Part shown: piece by piece, positions 23,828-33,028 of the stretch
How positions within the stretch are numbered: position 1 is the stretch's first letter
Layout: every line of letters begins with the position of its first letter
Origin: Aquimarina algicola
GTDB taxonomy: Bacteria > Bacteroidota > Bacteroidia > Flavobacteriales > Flavobacteriaceae
Assembly: GCF_006443095.1 (NCBI RefSeq)
Contig: NZ_VFWZ01000001.1
Coordinates: forward strand, 739,873 to 803,872
DNA length: 64,000 bases
Direction: 5' to 3'
Made by a program: the position numbers and the translations under genes
Notes under the pieces: model-generated
Seen by the model: only the letters and a program-made list of their open reading frames with translations
Database searches by the model: none
Told to the model about the DNA's origin: nothing

Positions 23828-26578
23828 GCACTTCAAAAATTAAGCCATAGTCTTACAAAAATAAGATTTAAACCATTGCAAACAACGGTACGTCATATAC
23901 TTTATTCACTAAGTTTTTCACTGCTTTGCATCTGGCAAATAACTGCGCAGGAAACTAATAAGGGCAAAGAAGTCCAAATTCCTGCAGAAAAAGATACTGT
24001 AAAAAGTAAACAGGTTACGCCAGAAGAAATACTTAACGAAAAAGCCCAAGATACAACGAAACAGGATTCAATTGTTGAAGAACCTCAATTTTTGACTGAT
24101 AAGGTTGTCTATAAATCAAAAGATTATATGCGATTAAGTCGTAAAGAGAACAAAATGTATCTTTATGATGAGGCAGAAATTGTTTATGGTGACATGCAAA
24201 TTAATGCCGGGTTTATTATTGTTGATAATGCAAAAAGTGAAGTATATGCTTATGGTATTAAAGATTCGCTAGGAGAATACATACAGCCTCCTGTTTTTAA
24301 ACAAGGACAAAATATTGTAGAGCCAGATTCTATTCGATTTAATTTTGATACCGAAAAAGCGTTAATATACAATTCTCGTACGGAGCAAAATGGTTTTAAA
24401 ATTAAAAATGAAGTTTCTAAAAGAGAGAACGACTCTGTGATTTACATGAGAAATGTAAAGTTTACAACTTCAGAAAACATTGAAGACCCCGAATATTATT
24501 TCTATGCGCGTAGAATTAAATTTGTACCCAAAAAGAAGATTGTTACAGGTTTGGTCAATATGTATATTGCAGATGTTCCGACTCCTTTAGGACTTCCATT
24601 TGGATATTTTCCCTTATCAGAAGACAGAACATCAGGATTTATCATTCCTAATCCCGGTGAAGAAAATGTTCGTGGATATTTCTTACAGAATGGTGGATAT
24701 TACTTTGCAATCAGTGATTATGCAGACTTAACCTTATTAGGGGATTACTATACTAATGGTAGTTATACTTTTGCTGTAGAGTCTGCTTATGCACTACGAT
24801 ACCGATTTAGAGGAAATCTTAGATTTAGGTATGAAAATAACTTACAGAGTGAACGGGGATTTCCTGATTTTGCTCAAACGACTACCTATAATATACAATG
24901 GACTCATAGTCAAGATGCAAAAGCAAACCCTAATTCTAGATTCTCGGCTTCTGTAAACTTTGGTAGTAGTGACTTTTTTCAACAATCTACCAACCAACTT
25001 AATACCGGTAATTTCTTGAATAACCAAATAAGTTCCTCTATATCTTATGCAAAAACTTTTCCGGGTGATCCACAAGTAAATGTTAATGTTGCTGCTACTC
25101 ACGATTCTAATGTAAATACAGGGGTTGTCAATATGACACTTCCTAATGTTACTGCCAATGTATCAAGAGTTTTTCCTTTTGCTCCAAAAGTTGGAGTAAA
25201 AAAAGGGATTATCCACAATATTAATACACAATATAACTTCTCTGGGCGTAATAGCATTCAGACAACAGATGATGATTTATTTTCGGCTCAGATGTTTAGC
25301 GATGCAGATTTAGGCATGCAACATACAATTCCTATTAGTACTAACTTTAAACTTTTTAGGTATTTGAGTGCTTCTGCAGGAACTAATTTTCAAGAAAACT
25401 GGGTTTTTGAAACCATAGAACAAAGTTTTGATCCAGAAGCTAATGAAGGACAAGGAGCAGTTGTGAGAGACACAATAAAAGGGTTTGATTCTTTTAGAAC
25501 TTATAATTTTTCTGCAAGCGTAGGAACAACCATATATGGTACATTCAATTTTAAGAAAGGTAAAAAAATAGAGGCTATTAGACATACTATGAGACCTTCT
25601 GTAAGTTATAGTATTAATCCTGCTTTTAGTCAGTTTTATGATACTTATGAAGCTGTAAATGATGAAGGCGAGACAGAAATCGTAGAATATTCAAGATTTG
25701 AAGGTGGTTTCTTTGGTGCACCCAGTAATGTATTTTCTAGTAGTATAGGATTTTCTTTGAGTAATAACCTGGAAATGAAAGTCAAAAGTAAAGACTCTAC
25801 AGAAACAGAATCAAAAAAAATCACAATTCTTAATAACTTAAATTTTAGTACCTCTTACAATATTGCCGGTGATTCACTCAAACTAAGTCCAATATCTGTA
25901 ACCGGTAATGTTCCGATTATTCAGAATAAATTAGATATCAACTTTAATGCTACGCTAGACCCCTATGCACTTGATAACAACAATAGAAAGATTGATGTTT
26001 GGAATATTGACAATGGAGGAAGTCTCTTTAGACTCACTCGTGCAAGTGCTAATTTTGGTTATTCTTTTACTAGCAAAGACTTTGAAAAAGGAGGTGTCAA
26101 CGATGATCCTTTAGAAAATCAAAATTTTAGAAACGGTGGTAGGCCGGATGATTTATTTGGTGGTGTTACAGATTTTAGCGAAGGGAGATCGTATGATAAC
26201 ACCAAGGATAAAGAGGTTGACAAAGACACAAAAGATTACAATTTTAAAATTCCCTGGACGTTACGGCTATCTTATAATGTAAATTATAATAATAACGCTC
26301 GCCAAAATGAAATATCTTCTCACTCTTTAATGTTCTCCGGTGATGTCGAAATTGCACCAAGATGGTCTGTTGGTGCTTCTTCTGGTTATGATTTTAAAAA
26401 CCCCGGCTTTACATTTACTAACTTAAGATTTCAAAGGGATTTAGAAAGTTGGGTAATGAATTTTAACTGGATTCCATTTGGAGACAGAACATCCTGGAAT
26501 TTCTTTATCGGGATCAAATCTTCAGTTCTTAGTGATATTAAATGGGATAAGAGACGAGAACCTGATAGACAATTATAA
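23825..26578 (+). CDS. LptD-like outer-membrane LPS assembly protein
   Basis: Up to 917 residues. After a signal-like segment (about 24-41, ending in TAQ) comes an OstA/LptA-like region (about 95-215, with MYLYDEAEIVYGDMQI), then a long beta-barrel region rich in alternating hydrophobic strands (about 280-910). This is the Bacteroidota LptD arrangement, a barrel that inserts lipopolysaccharide into the outer leaflet. The start is uncertain: the frame opens with TTG at 23825, but the in-frame TTG at 23876 gives a cleaner signal peptide. It is divergent from the amidase operon and followed after 43 bases by ridA. Confidence 0.87.
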   Translation: MALQKLSHSLTKIRFKPLQTTVRHILYSLSFSLLCIWQITAQETNKGKEVQIPAEKDTVKSKQVTPEEILNEKAQDTTKQDSIVEEPQFLTDKVVYKSKDYMRLSRKENKMYLYDEAEIVYGDMQINAGFIIVDNAKSEVYAYGIKDSLGEYIQPPVFKQGQNIVEPDSIRFNFDTEKALIYNSRTEQNGFKIKNEVSKRENDSVIYMRNVKFTTSENIEDPEYYFYARRIKFVPKKKIVTGLVNMYIADVPTPLGLPFGYFPLSEDRTSGFIIPNPGEENVRGYFLQNGGYYFAISDYADLTLLGDYYTNGSYTFAVESAYALRYRFRGNLRFRYENNLQSERGFPDFAQTTTYNIQWTHSQDAKANPNSRFSASVNFGSSDFFQQSTNQLNTGNFLNNQISSSISYAKTFPGDPQVNVNVAATHDSNVNTGVVNMTLPNVTANVSRVFPFAPKVGVKKGIIHNINTQYNFSGRNSIQTTDDDLFSAQMFSDADLGMQHTIPISTNFKLFRYLSASAGTNFQENWVFETIEQSFDPEANEGQGAVVRDTIKGFDSFRTYNFSASVGTTIYGTFNFKKGKKIEAIRHTMRPSVSYSINPAFSQFYDTYEAVNDEGETEIVEYSRFEGGFFGAPSNVFSSSIGFSLSNNLEMKVKSKDSTETESKKITILNNLNFSTSYNIAGDSLKLSPISVTGNVPIIQNKLDINFNATLDPYALDNNNRKIDVWNIDNGGSLFRLTRASANFGYSFTSKDFEKGGVNDDPLENQNFRNGGRPDDLFGGVTDFSEGRSYDNTKDKEVDKDTKDYNFKIPWTLRLSYNVNYNNNARQNEISSHSLMFSGDVEIAPRWSVGASSGYDFKNPGFTFTNLRFQRDLESWVMNFNWIPFGDRTSWNFFIGIKSSVLSDIKWDKRREPDRQL

Positions 26579-26621
26579 CGGATCATATCTCTAGAACATA
26601 TAAAACATAAAACTTTACACA

Positions 26622-27002
26622 ATGAAAAAAATAGTAACCACTACAAAAGCCCCTGCACCGATAGGACCTTATAATCAAGCTATTTTAAATGGAAATATGC
26701 TATATACATCTGGTCAAATTGCTATTAATCCAGAAAATGGAGAATTAGTTTTAGACGATATCAAAACTGAAGCAGAACAAGTAATGCAAAACTTAAAGGC
26801 TATCTTAGAAGAAGCTGAGATGTCTTTTGAAAATGTAATTAAAACCACTATCTTCTTAAGTGACATGAATAATTTTGCTTTGGTAAATGAAGTATATGGT
26901 AGCTATTTTAATGAAGATACAGCTCCGGCAAGAGAAACTGTTGCTGTTGCTGCTCTGCCAAAGTTTGTTAATGTAGAAATATCTGTGATTGCGGTAAAAT
27001 AA
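26622..27002 (+). CDS. ridA: RidA family 2-iminobutanoate/2-iminopropanoate deaminase
   Basis: 126 residues, the standard RidA length. The N-terminal KAPAPIGPYNQA, the middle YTSGQIAINPENGEL and the C-terminal ARETVAVAALPKFVNVEI with the catalytic arginine are intact. RidA hydrolyses reactive enamine/imine intermediates released by PLP-dependent dehydratases, protecting PLP enzymes. It ends 19 bases before a convergent phosphatase gene. Confidence 0.95.
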   Translation: MKKIVTTTKAPAPIGPYNQAILNGNMLYTSGQIAINPENGELVLDDIKTEAEQVMQNLKAILEEAEMSFENVIKTTIFLSDMNNFALVNEVYGSYFNEDTAPARETVAVAALPKFVNVEISVIAVK

Positions 27003-27021
27003 ATAGTAGATTCTTTTTAAT

Positions 27022-29211
27022 CTATTGAATAATAATCTTTCTACTTATTTTGGTTGTATTCGTTTCTATAGTAATAATATAATTACCTTTTGGAATTGAA
27101 TCCCCCTTAAACGATAGGTTGTATACTCCTTTTTCTACTTTTTTATTTTGTAAAGTAGTAATCATTTTTCCTGTCATATCATACAGACGAATCATTACCT
27201 TAGTAGCATTGTTTATTAAATAATGAATATTACCTTCGTCTTGCATTGGATTAGGATACACCCCTATTACAATTATATCTTCTTTTGAAGAAGTATTGTT
27301 TATTTCTTTTGTATCAGCAGAGAGGATTCCAGATGACCTATTGATTCCTTTTGCTTCACTTCTTGCTTTTATCATTCTACAATTGTTAGCATTTACATAC
27401 CAACCTCTACTTCTAGTTTCTCCAACCTGTGGCTTAGAGAGCTCTTCGATATCATACCAATCTGCCTGCACTCTATCCTCTTTAACATCCAGAACAAAAT
27501 ATCCGTGATTATCAAGATCAACATCCTTTATATGTCGATTTAATAACTTGATATAAAACTCTCCTATACCCGAAGCAATACCTCCTGCTACATCGAGATT
27601 TTGAGATGTTACACTGGGCACTACAAATTCACACATCTCACAATCACCATTATATCTTACTTCTCCTGCAAAAGTACTATGTATATCTCCTGTAAGTACA
27701 ACTACATTATCTATTGAATTTACTCGAATGTAATTCAATAGCTTATCTCTTTCAGTCTTATATCCATCCCATGCATCGTTAGAAGGCACACCATTCCAAG
27801 GCATAAGCATTACTTGATTACCAATCACTATCCATTTTGCTGTAGATGATGATAATTGATTTGTAAGCCAATCAAATTGTTCTAAACCAAGTATAGAATT
27901 ATATGTAGCTTTATTTTCTTTGCTATTGTACATATCATTATATACTAGTCCTTTTTGTAAAAGAGTTTCTAATTTTGATTGTTGTAGATTGTTTTTGGAC
28001 TTTAATGATTCTTTGTTCATCACCAAATCTGTAAAACTCTTGATTACTTCAGTAAATTCTTCTTGTGACAATCCTTGTGCCTTAGTTTTTGTAGTATTTG
28101 AAACCGTTAAAACCATAGGTAATATTGTTTCTAAAATTTGCTCTATATTTTCTCTTTTACTAAGATCTTTTTTAGCAATTACATCTTGAACATAATTTTT
28201 AAATTTTTCATTGGATGCTGCTGCACTTATTAAATTTTTTGATGAGTTAATTTGAGTATCTCTACCTTCAATTCTAGTATCAAGCATGATAAGATCCATA
28301 AGCTTACCATATGATATTGTGCGATACAGCCTGTATTGTTCTATAGTGTTTGCTCGAACAGGCATCCATTCAAAATAAGCTTTATACGCATTATTCTTTC
28401 TTACCTCCCAGTTTCCTTCTGTAGCAGTTGTATGATTTTCTGCTCCAAACTTGTTGGCATCATTTGCAAATTCATGATCGTCCCAAATAGCGATAAAGGG
28501 GTGTTTTTGGTGTATATTGCGTAGCATTGGATCTAATCTATAAAAAGAATATCGTACACGATAATCGTCTAATGTTATGATTTCATTTTCTGGCAGATGC
28601 CCTCTTCCTATATCATCACTATATCCATAACCCCCGGATTCATATTCATAAATATAGTCTCCCAAATGAACAACTGCATCAATATCATCTCTATTTGCTA
28701 TTTGATTATATGCATTAAAATATCCATTTTGATAATTAGAACATGACACTACGGCAAGCCTAACATTATCAACCATATCATCTACAGCTGGAGTCGTTCG
28801 GGTTTTTCCTATTATTGATTTTTTTCCTTCTGCCTCAAATTGATAATAATATGTGGTAAAAGGATTCAAGCCTGTTGCATCTATTTTTACCGTATAATCT
28901 TTACTTTGATTTGTGATGACTTCTCCTTGATTCGCAATTTGAGACATATTTGCATCTGTTGCTATTTTCCAGCTTACTTTTATTGTAGGTTGATTAACAG
29001 TAACTCTAGTCCAGATAATTACTGCATTTTCCAGAGGATCACCAGAGGCTACCCCATGATAAAAAGGGGCTAAATTCCTATCAAAATAATTATCTATTTG
29101 ACTTTTATTATTAGTCCTTTCAACTTTAGTCAAATGTGTTTGAATGTGTTGAGCAAAAGTAAAAGATGTTACCAATAACATCATTGCAATACTGCGTAAA
29201 TGAAATTTCAT
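27022..29211 (-). CDS. PhoD-like alkaline phosphatase D with a type IX sorting domain
   Basis: 729 residues from the ATG at 29211. A longer frame exists to 29286, but the shorter start gives a clean signal peptide (MLLVTSFTFAQ) and lies just downstream of a -7 box. PhoD-type metallophosphatase motifs are VASGDPLE, VVSCSNYQNGYF, VVHLGDYIYEY, IWDDHEFANDAN and VVLTGDIHSTF. The last 75 or so residues (VYPNPMQDEG to the end) are a Por secretion C-terminal sorting domain, so the protein is exported by the type IX system and attached to or released from the surface. It hydrolyses phosphate esters, probably diesters, with Ca and Fe. Confidence 0.92.
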   Translation of the reverse strand: MKFHLRSIAMMLLVTSFTFAQHIQTHLTKVERTNNKSQIDNYFDRNLAPFYHGVASGDPLENAVIIWTRVTVNQPTIKVSWKIATDANMSQIANQGEVITNQSKDYTVKIDATGLNPFTTYYYQFEAEGKKSIIGKTRTTPAVDDMVDNVRLAVVSCSNYQNGYFNAYNQIANRDDIDAVVHLGDYIYEYESGGYGYSDDIGRGHLPENEIITLDDYRVRYSFYRLDPMLRNIHQKHPFIAIWDDHEFANDANKFGAENHTTATEGNWEVRKNNAYKAYFEWMPVRANTIEQYRLYRTISYGKLMDLIMLDTRIEGRDTQINSSKNLISAAASNEKFKNYVQDVIAKKDLSKRENIEQILETILPMVLTVSNTTKTKAQGLSQEEFTEVIKSFTDLVMNKESLKSKNNLQQSKLETLLQKGLVYNDMYNSKENKATYNSILGLEQFDWLTNQLSSSTAKWIVIGNQVMLMPWNGVPSNDAWDGYKTERDKLLNYIRVNSIDNVVVLTGDIHSTFAGEVRYNGDCEMCEFVVPSVTSQNLDVAGGIASGIGEFYIKLLNRHIKDVDLDNHGYFVLDVKEDRVQADWYDIEELSKPQVGETRSRGWYVNANNCRMIKARSEAKGINRSSGILSADTKEINNTSSKEDIIVIGVYPNPMQDEGNIHYLINNATKVMIRLYDMTGKMITTLQNKKVEKGVYNLSFKGDSIPKGNYIITIETNTTKISRKIIIQ

Positions 29212-29241
29212 GCGAATTGTATTTAAGTTAGTTAACAAAAT

Positions 29242-29249
29242 CAAAATTA
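29242..29249 (-). promoter_or_regulatory. Candidate -7 box for the PhoD gene
   Basis: Minus-strand TAATTTTG matches TAnnTTTG; TTG lies 14 bases further upstream, a short spacer. The predicted start near 29235 supports the ATG at 29211. The rest of the 317-base gap up to 29528 is AT-rich with nothing else recognised. Confidence 0.35.
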
Positions 29250-29528
29250 TGTTAATAGAAATACAAAAACAGGACTCGGATTTCATTTAATGATATATTA
29301 AATCAAGTAACAATACCTTAACCAAAATATTCTAAAATGGTATTGTATTTTTAAAACTAAAACATATATTTTTCCTAGGGAATAAATATGATTTTAAACA
29401 CGATTATAGAACTTTAAAAGTTAAAAAAGAGCTGAAAAATAATAGCTGGTCAAAAACAACTATTTTTACATCAGAAACATAGAATATTACCTTTTATATT
29501 TAACGATCATACATTGCAAAAATCAAAC

Positions 29529-30587
29529 ATGAAAATTTTTATTAGTACTTCTTACTTGCTTCTTTTCCTTACAATATACTCTTATGGTCAGAAAAAAGAC
29601 ACTAATGTATTAACAGAAGCTGAACTTTTGGAAGAAGTTGAATTTATAGAAAAGCTATCCTATGATCTCACTTCTGAAATATTTGAAAAAAAATCAGATG
29701 ATTCGACAATAGATAAAGAATATAAATTACCTTGGAATAATTTACTTTATACTGAAGCACAACTTAAAACTGCTTTAGACACACTAGCAAAAAATGCAGT
29801 GATTAAAATCAAGGAAGGATTTTTTTCGAATCATGTTTTAGAATTTAAGTCTTCTTTTCCAGAATTTATTGACGAGGGTCTTATTGATATTTTTGAATTA
29901 TCTGTTACAGCAAGCACAATTCAGGATGGTAAGGCTACTTTACAAATTAGTAAGGACGGAAGTAGCGGATTTGGATCTCTATCTACCTCTGGAACTAAAG
30001 ATGGAAAATCATATTCGCATCTTTGGAGAACCATAAACAAATCTTTTGATATTAAAACTGAAATTAAGACCAATAATCAAAAGGGAACGGTTGTATTTGA
30101 AAGTGGTTTTATAAATGGTTATGATTATCTGAATATCACATCATCCGATATAGGCAAAGAAATAAAAATTGGTGAGTATACCTTTACTATTATAGATATT
30201 TTAGAGAATGCTATAGTCATAGATTTCAACACCAATATTGAAGGTATAGACTTTTCTGTGATCAATATAGATAAAGAAGGATATAGAATCACTTGGCCAG
30301 ATATCTCATATAGTTCTCAAACACTTTCTAAAGATATCTATTTGATGTTTAAAGAAAAACCAAACTTATCATTTGAAGACTATAAAAAAGCTGTTCATCA
30401 TAAGTTTTTAAAAATTGCCAAAAGCGATCAAAAAGTTAAAGAAACAGAGAATGTTTTTGGAAAAAAGTATCATATTTTCTCTTTCCCAGGCAAACTCACG
30501 AATCTATTTTTATATACGCCAAAATATATTTCAAAATCATTTGAGATAAAATATCCTGACAATGATAATCAGTCTGTCACTAATTAG
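29529..30587 (+). CDS. Exported protein of unknown function
   Basis: 352 residues from the ATG at 29529; the longer frame begins with TTG at 29514. A clean signal peptide (about 1-20, IYSYGQ) is followed by an acidic helical stretch and then a mostly beta region with many Ser, Thr and Lys. I recognise no domain. No neighbour on the same strand suggests a pathway. It ends directly beside a repeat-like block (30588-30790). Confidence 0.7.
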   Translation: MKIFISTSYLLLFLTIYSYGQKKDTNVLTEAELLEEVEFIEKLSYDLTSEIFEKKSDDSTIDKEYKLPWNNLLYTEAQLKTALDTLAKNAVIKIKEGFFSNHVLEFKSSFPEFIDEGLIDIFELSVTASTIQDGKATLQISKDGSSGFGSLSTSGTKDGKSYSHLWRTINKSFDIKTEIKTNNQKGTVVFESGFINGYDYLNITSSDIGKEIKIGEYTFTIIDILENAIVIDFNTNIEGIDFSVINIDKEGYRITWPDISYSSQTLSKDIYLMFKEKPNLSFEDYKKAVHHKFLKIAKSDQKVKETENVFGKKYHIFSFPGKLTNLFLYTPKYISKSFEIKYPDNDNQSVTN

Positions 30588-30790
30588 TGACCTATTACGA
30601 ATATGAGCTCGTTTAAACTTTTTCAATTTGCTAAAAATTGCTCTTTTTAGCCCTGTTTTTGTTTTTCTATCCTTCCGTAGCCCTGCTATGCAAATCAAAA
30701 AGTCTGCAACAAAACTAAACATTTCTAATTTTCGCTTAAATCCGAAAAGTTTAAATGAATTCTATTAAAACACTGGTGGTCAAGGTTATT
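30588..30790. repeat. Repeat-like non-coding block
   Basis: This 203-base gap contains runs with short inverted pieces, such as a TAAAAA/TTTTTA pair and a CAATTTTTAGCAAATTG stretch, and the phrase GCAGGGCTACGG on the minus strand. A 61-codon minus-strand frame crosses it but has no start signal or homologous feel. It looks like the intergenic elements repeated around flavobacterial genomes, which is an impression and not a search result. No other copy is in the window. Confidence 0.35.
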
Positions 30791-31513
30791 TTACTGAAGA
30801 ATCTTAACACATGTATTTCCATCAAAAATCAATACTCCTTCTTCATCTTTTCCCATTTGTTCGATCAAGACACCTTCTTTATTCCAAACAGAACTTTTGC
30901 CCACACCGTCAAAATCACCACAGTTACCAATGCAATTTGATAATAAAACAGGGATAGAAAATTCTTGGGCGATATTTGCATAATGATTTATTGCTTTATT
31001 CATATTATCCTCTGACTTTGCTACACTGGCTATATACATATTAGCGCCTTCTTTTACTGCATTTATCGTATGATGTAACTGTAAACTCTCGTAACAAATA
31101 GCCGGCGCAATAGTTTGATCTTTAATCTTGATAAATACTTGTTGTTTCCCTTCTCTAAAATAAGGGAATTCATCTTCATGCAAGATCTGTTTGGCATATA
31201 CTTGTCTGTCATGATAAGGTTCAAAAATCAACATTCCTATCTTGATTCCTTCATTGTCCTTTATAGGTACTCCTATCGCTATAGTAACCTTGTGCGCATC
31301 ACTTATATTTTGAAACTCATTAAATATAGTATCATTGATATCAAAATGGAGTGTATCTACCAATTCAGGTTGGTATCCCGTTATAGAAAGTTCTGGAAAG
31401 AAAATAGTATCAATATTGTATGATAAAGTATTGTATATTAATTCTAAATGTTTAGAAATATTTTTTTTTACATCACCTTTATATGATTTTACTTGTGCTA
31501 CACAGATTTTCAT
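30791..31513 (-). CDS. Carbon-nitrogen hydrolase (nitrilase superfamily)
   Basis: 240 residues. The Glu-Lys-Cys triad is visible: E41 in FFPELSITGY, K108 in YAKQILHEDE and C140 in APAICYES. These enzymes hydrolyse nitriles, amides or N-carbamoyl compounds. The length fits an omega-amidase or amidohydrolase branch. Substrate unknown. It is read towards the repeat-like block, 54 bases downstream of no obvious partner: mgsA at 31568 lies upstream on the same strand and could share a transcript. Confidence 0.9.
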   Translation of the reverse strand: MKICVAQVKSYKGDVKKNISKHLELIYNTLSYNIDTIFFPELSITGYQPELVDTLHFDINDTIFNEFQNISDAHKVTIAIGVPIKDNEGIKIGMLIFEPYHDRQVYAKQILHEDEFPYFREGKQQVFIKIKDQTIAPAICYESLQLHHTINAVKEGANMYIASVAKSEDNMNKAINHYANIAQEFSIPVLLSNCIGNCGDFDGVGKSSVWNKEGVLIEQMGKDEEGVLIFDGNTCVKILQ

Positions 31514-31567
31514 ATGAATATCCTCAATTTAATAAATGATTGAATTTTATTTTTTTGGGAATAAAGC

Positions 31568-31930
31568 CTATATACCTTTTAATAAAAGTTCTGCTGTTGC
31601 AGGGTTTGTGGCAAGAGGTACATTGTAGACATCACACAACCTCATCAACATAAAAATATCGGGTTCATGAGGGTGTTTTGCCAAAGGGTCTCTAAAAAAG
31701 ATAACTATGTCTATCTTATTTTCTGCTACATCTGATGCTATTTGAGCATCTCCACCCAATGGTCCCGATAAATACGGAGAAACATCAAACCCTGCTCTTT
31801 TAGCTTTTTCTCCTGTTGTTCCGGTAGATACTAATTTGATATTTTTTGAGTGAAGTAATTCTTTATTTTCATTAAGAAATTGAACCATTTCTGGTTTTTT
31901 ACCGTCATGAGCAATAATTGCAATAGTCAT
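31568..31930 (-). CDS. mgsA: Methylglyoxal synthase
   Basis: 120 residues from the ATG at 31930; the longer frame overlaps pfkA and is unlikely. Motifs include IAIIAHDGKK, LVSTGTTG, GPLGGDAQ with the catalytic aspartate, and FFRDPLAKHPHEPDI, which carries the phosphate-binding and catalytic His/Asp positions. The enzyme turns dihydroxyacetone phosphate into methylglyoxal and phosphate, a low-phosphate bypass of lower glycolysis. The gene follows pfkA by 52 bases on the same strand, so both are probably cotranscribed. Confidence 0.94.
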   Translation of the reverse strand: MTIAIIAHDGKKPEMVQFLNENKELLHSKNIKLVSTGTTGEKAKRAGFDVSPYLSGPLGGDAQIASDVAENKIDIVIFFRDPLAKHPHEPDIFMLMRLCDVYNVPLATNPATAELLLKGI

Positions 31931-31982
31931 ACAACGTATTTTGAGTTTATTACATTTTTTGTATTGTAAAGTCTTTCTTTTT

Positions 31983-32969
31983 TTAGGTAGAAAGAATATC
32001 AGAAATGCGTAACAATTCTTTATTAATCCCATGTTCTTCTTTGAGACCTTCTTCGAAGCTTGTAGCTTTAATTTCATTGTTCAATATCCCTACCATTACA
32101 TTTTTTTCACCATCCAGTAATAATTCTACAGCTTTTACACAAAGTCTGCTCGCTAAGGTTCTATCAAAGCATGATGGAGAACCTCCTCTTTGCATATGGC
32201 CTAATACTGTAACCCTTACATCATAGTTAGGTAGGTTTTCTGTTACATAATCTGCTAATTCATATACATTTTTACCAATTTTATCTCCTTCACTAACCAC
32301 TACTATACTTGATGACTTTCCTGAACGTTTGCTTCGGCGTAAAGATTCTAATAACCTGTCTAGTCCAAGATCTTCTTCCGGAATCAGAATCTCCTCTGCT
32401 CCTGCTCCTACTCCACTATTTAATGCTATAAATCCAGCGTCTCGCCCCATTACTTCTATAAAAAACAGTCGATTATGAGAACTTGCCGTGTCTCTAATTT
32501 TATCTATTGCACTAATTACAGTATTAAGAGCAGTATCGTACCCTATTGTAAAATTAGTACCTGCAATGTCATTATCAATAGTACCGGGAACACCAATAAC
32601 AGGAATATTAAATTCTTCGCTAAACGTTTGCCCTCCTCTAAATGTTCCATCCCCGCCTATTAGTACCAAAGCATCTACTCCTATTTCTGAAAGCTTATCG
32701 GCTGCTTTTTTCCTACCTTCATACGTCATAAACTCTTTTGATCGCGCCGATTTTAAGATCGTACCTCCTGTACTAATAATATTACGCACGCTTCTGGCAT
32801 TCAAAACACAATGATCTCCTTCTATCATACCTTGATATCCCCTATAAAATCCTACACATTTGATATTATAATATGCAGAGGCTCGTGCAACCGCACGAAT
32901 TGCGGCATTCATTCCAGGAGCATCTCCTCCGGACGTTAAAACACCAATAGTTCTAATTTCTCTTGCCAT
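31983..32969 (-). CDS. pfkA: ATP-dependent 6-phosphofructokinase
   Basis: 328 residues, typical of bacterial PfkA. Visible blocks: GGDAPGMNAAIRA (ATP/Mg site), IGGDGTFRGG, the catalytic PGTIDNDIAGTNFTIGYDTA, and VMGRDAGFIAL for fructose-6-phosphate binding. GGDGT, with glycine and not aspartate after it, fits an ATP-dependent enzyme. It phosphorylates fructose 6-phosphate in glycolysis. mgsA lies directly downstream. Confidence 0.95.
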   Translation of the reverse strand: MAREIRTIGVLTSGGDAPGMNAAIRAVARASAYYNIKCVGFYRGYQGMIEGDHCVLNARSVRNIISTGGTILKSARSKEFMTYEGRKKAADKLSEIGVDALVLIGGDGTFRGGQTFSEEFNIPVIGVPGTIDNDIAGTNFTIGYDTALNTVISAIDKIRDTASSHNRLFFIEVMGRDAGFIALNSGVGAGAEEILIPEEDLGLDRLLESLRRSKRSGKSSSIVVVSEGDKIGKNVYELADYVTENLPNYDVRVTVLGHMQRGGSPSCFDRTLASRLCVKAVELLLDGEKNVMVGILNNEIKATSFEEGLKEEHGINKELLRISDILST

Positions 32970-33028
32970 TTTAGTTTTGATATTAGTTGGTTCTTAGACT
33001 ATCCAAAATACGAATGTAAATCAAAATA

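Noticed and set aside
23659..23850. 63-codon plus-strand frame in the gap between the amidase and LptD-like genes
   Set aside because: TTG start, overlaps the LptD-like start region in another frame, no recognisable domain.
27007..27024. 6-bp hairpin between ridA and the PhoD gene
   Set aside because: Too short and overlapping the PhoD stop codon to be called a terminator with confidence.
30537..30722. Minus-strand 61-codon frame through the gap at 30588-30790
   Set aside because: It overlaps the end of the exported protein gene and the repeat-like block and has no promoter or recognised domain.
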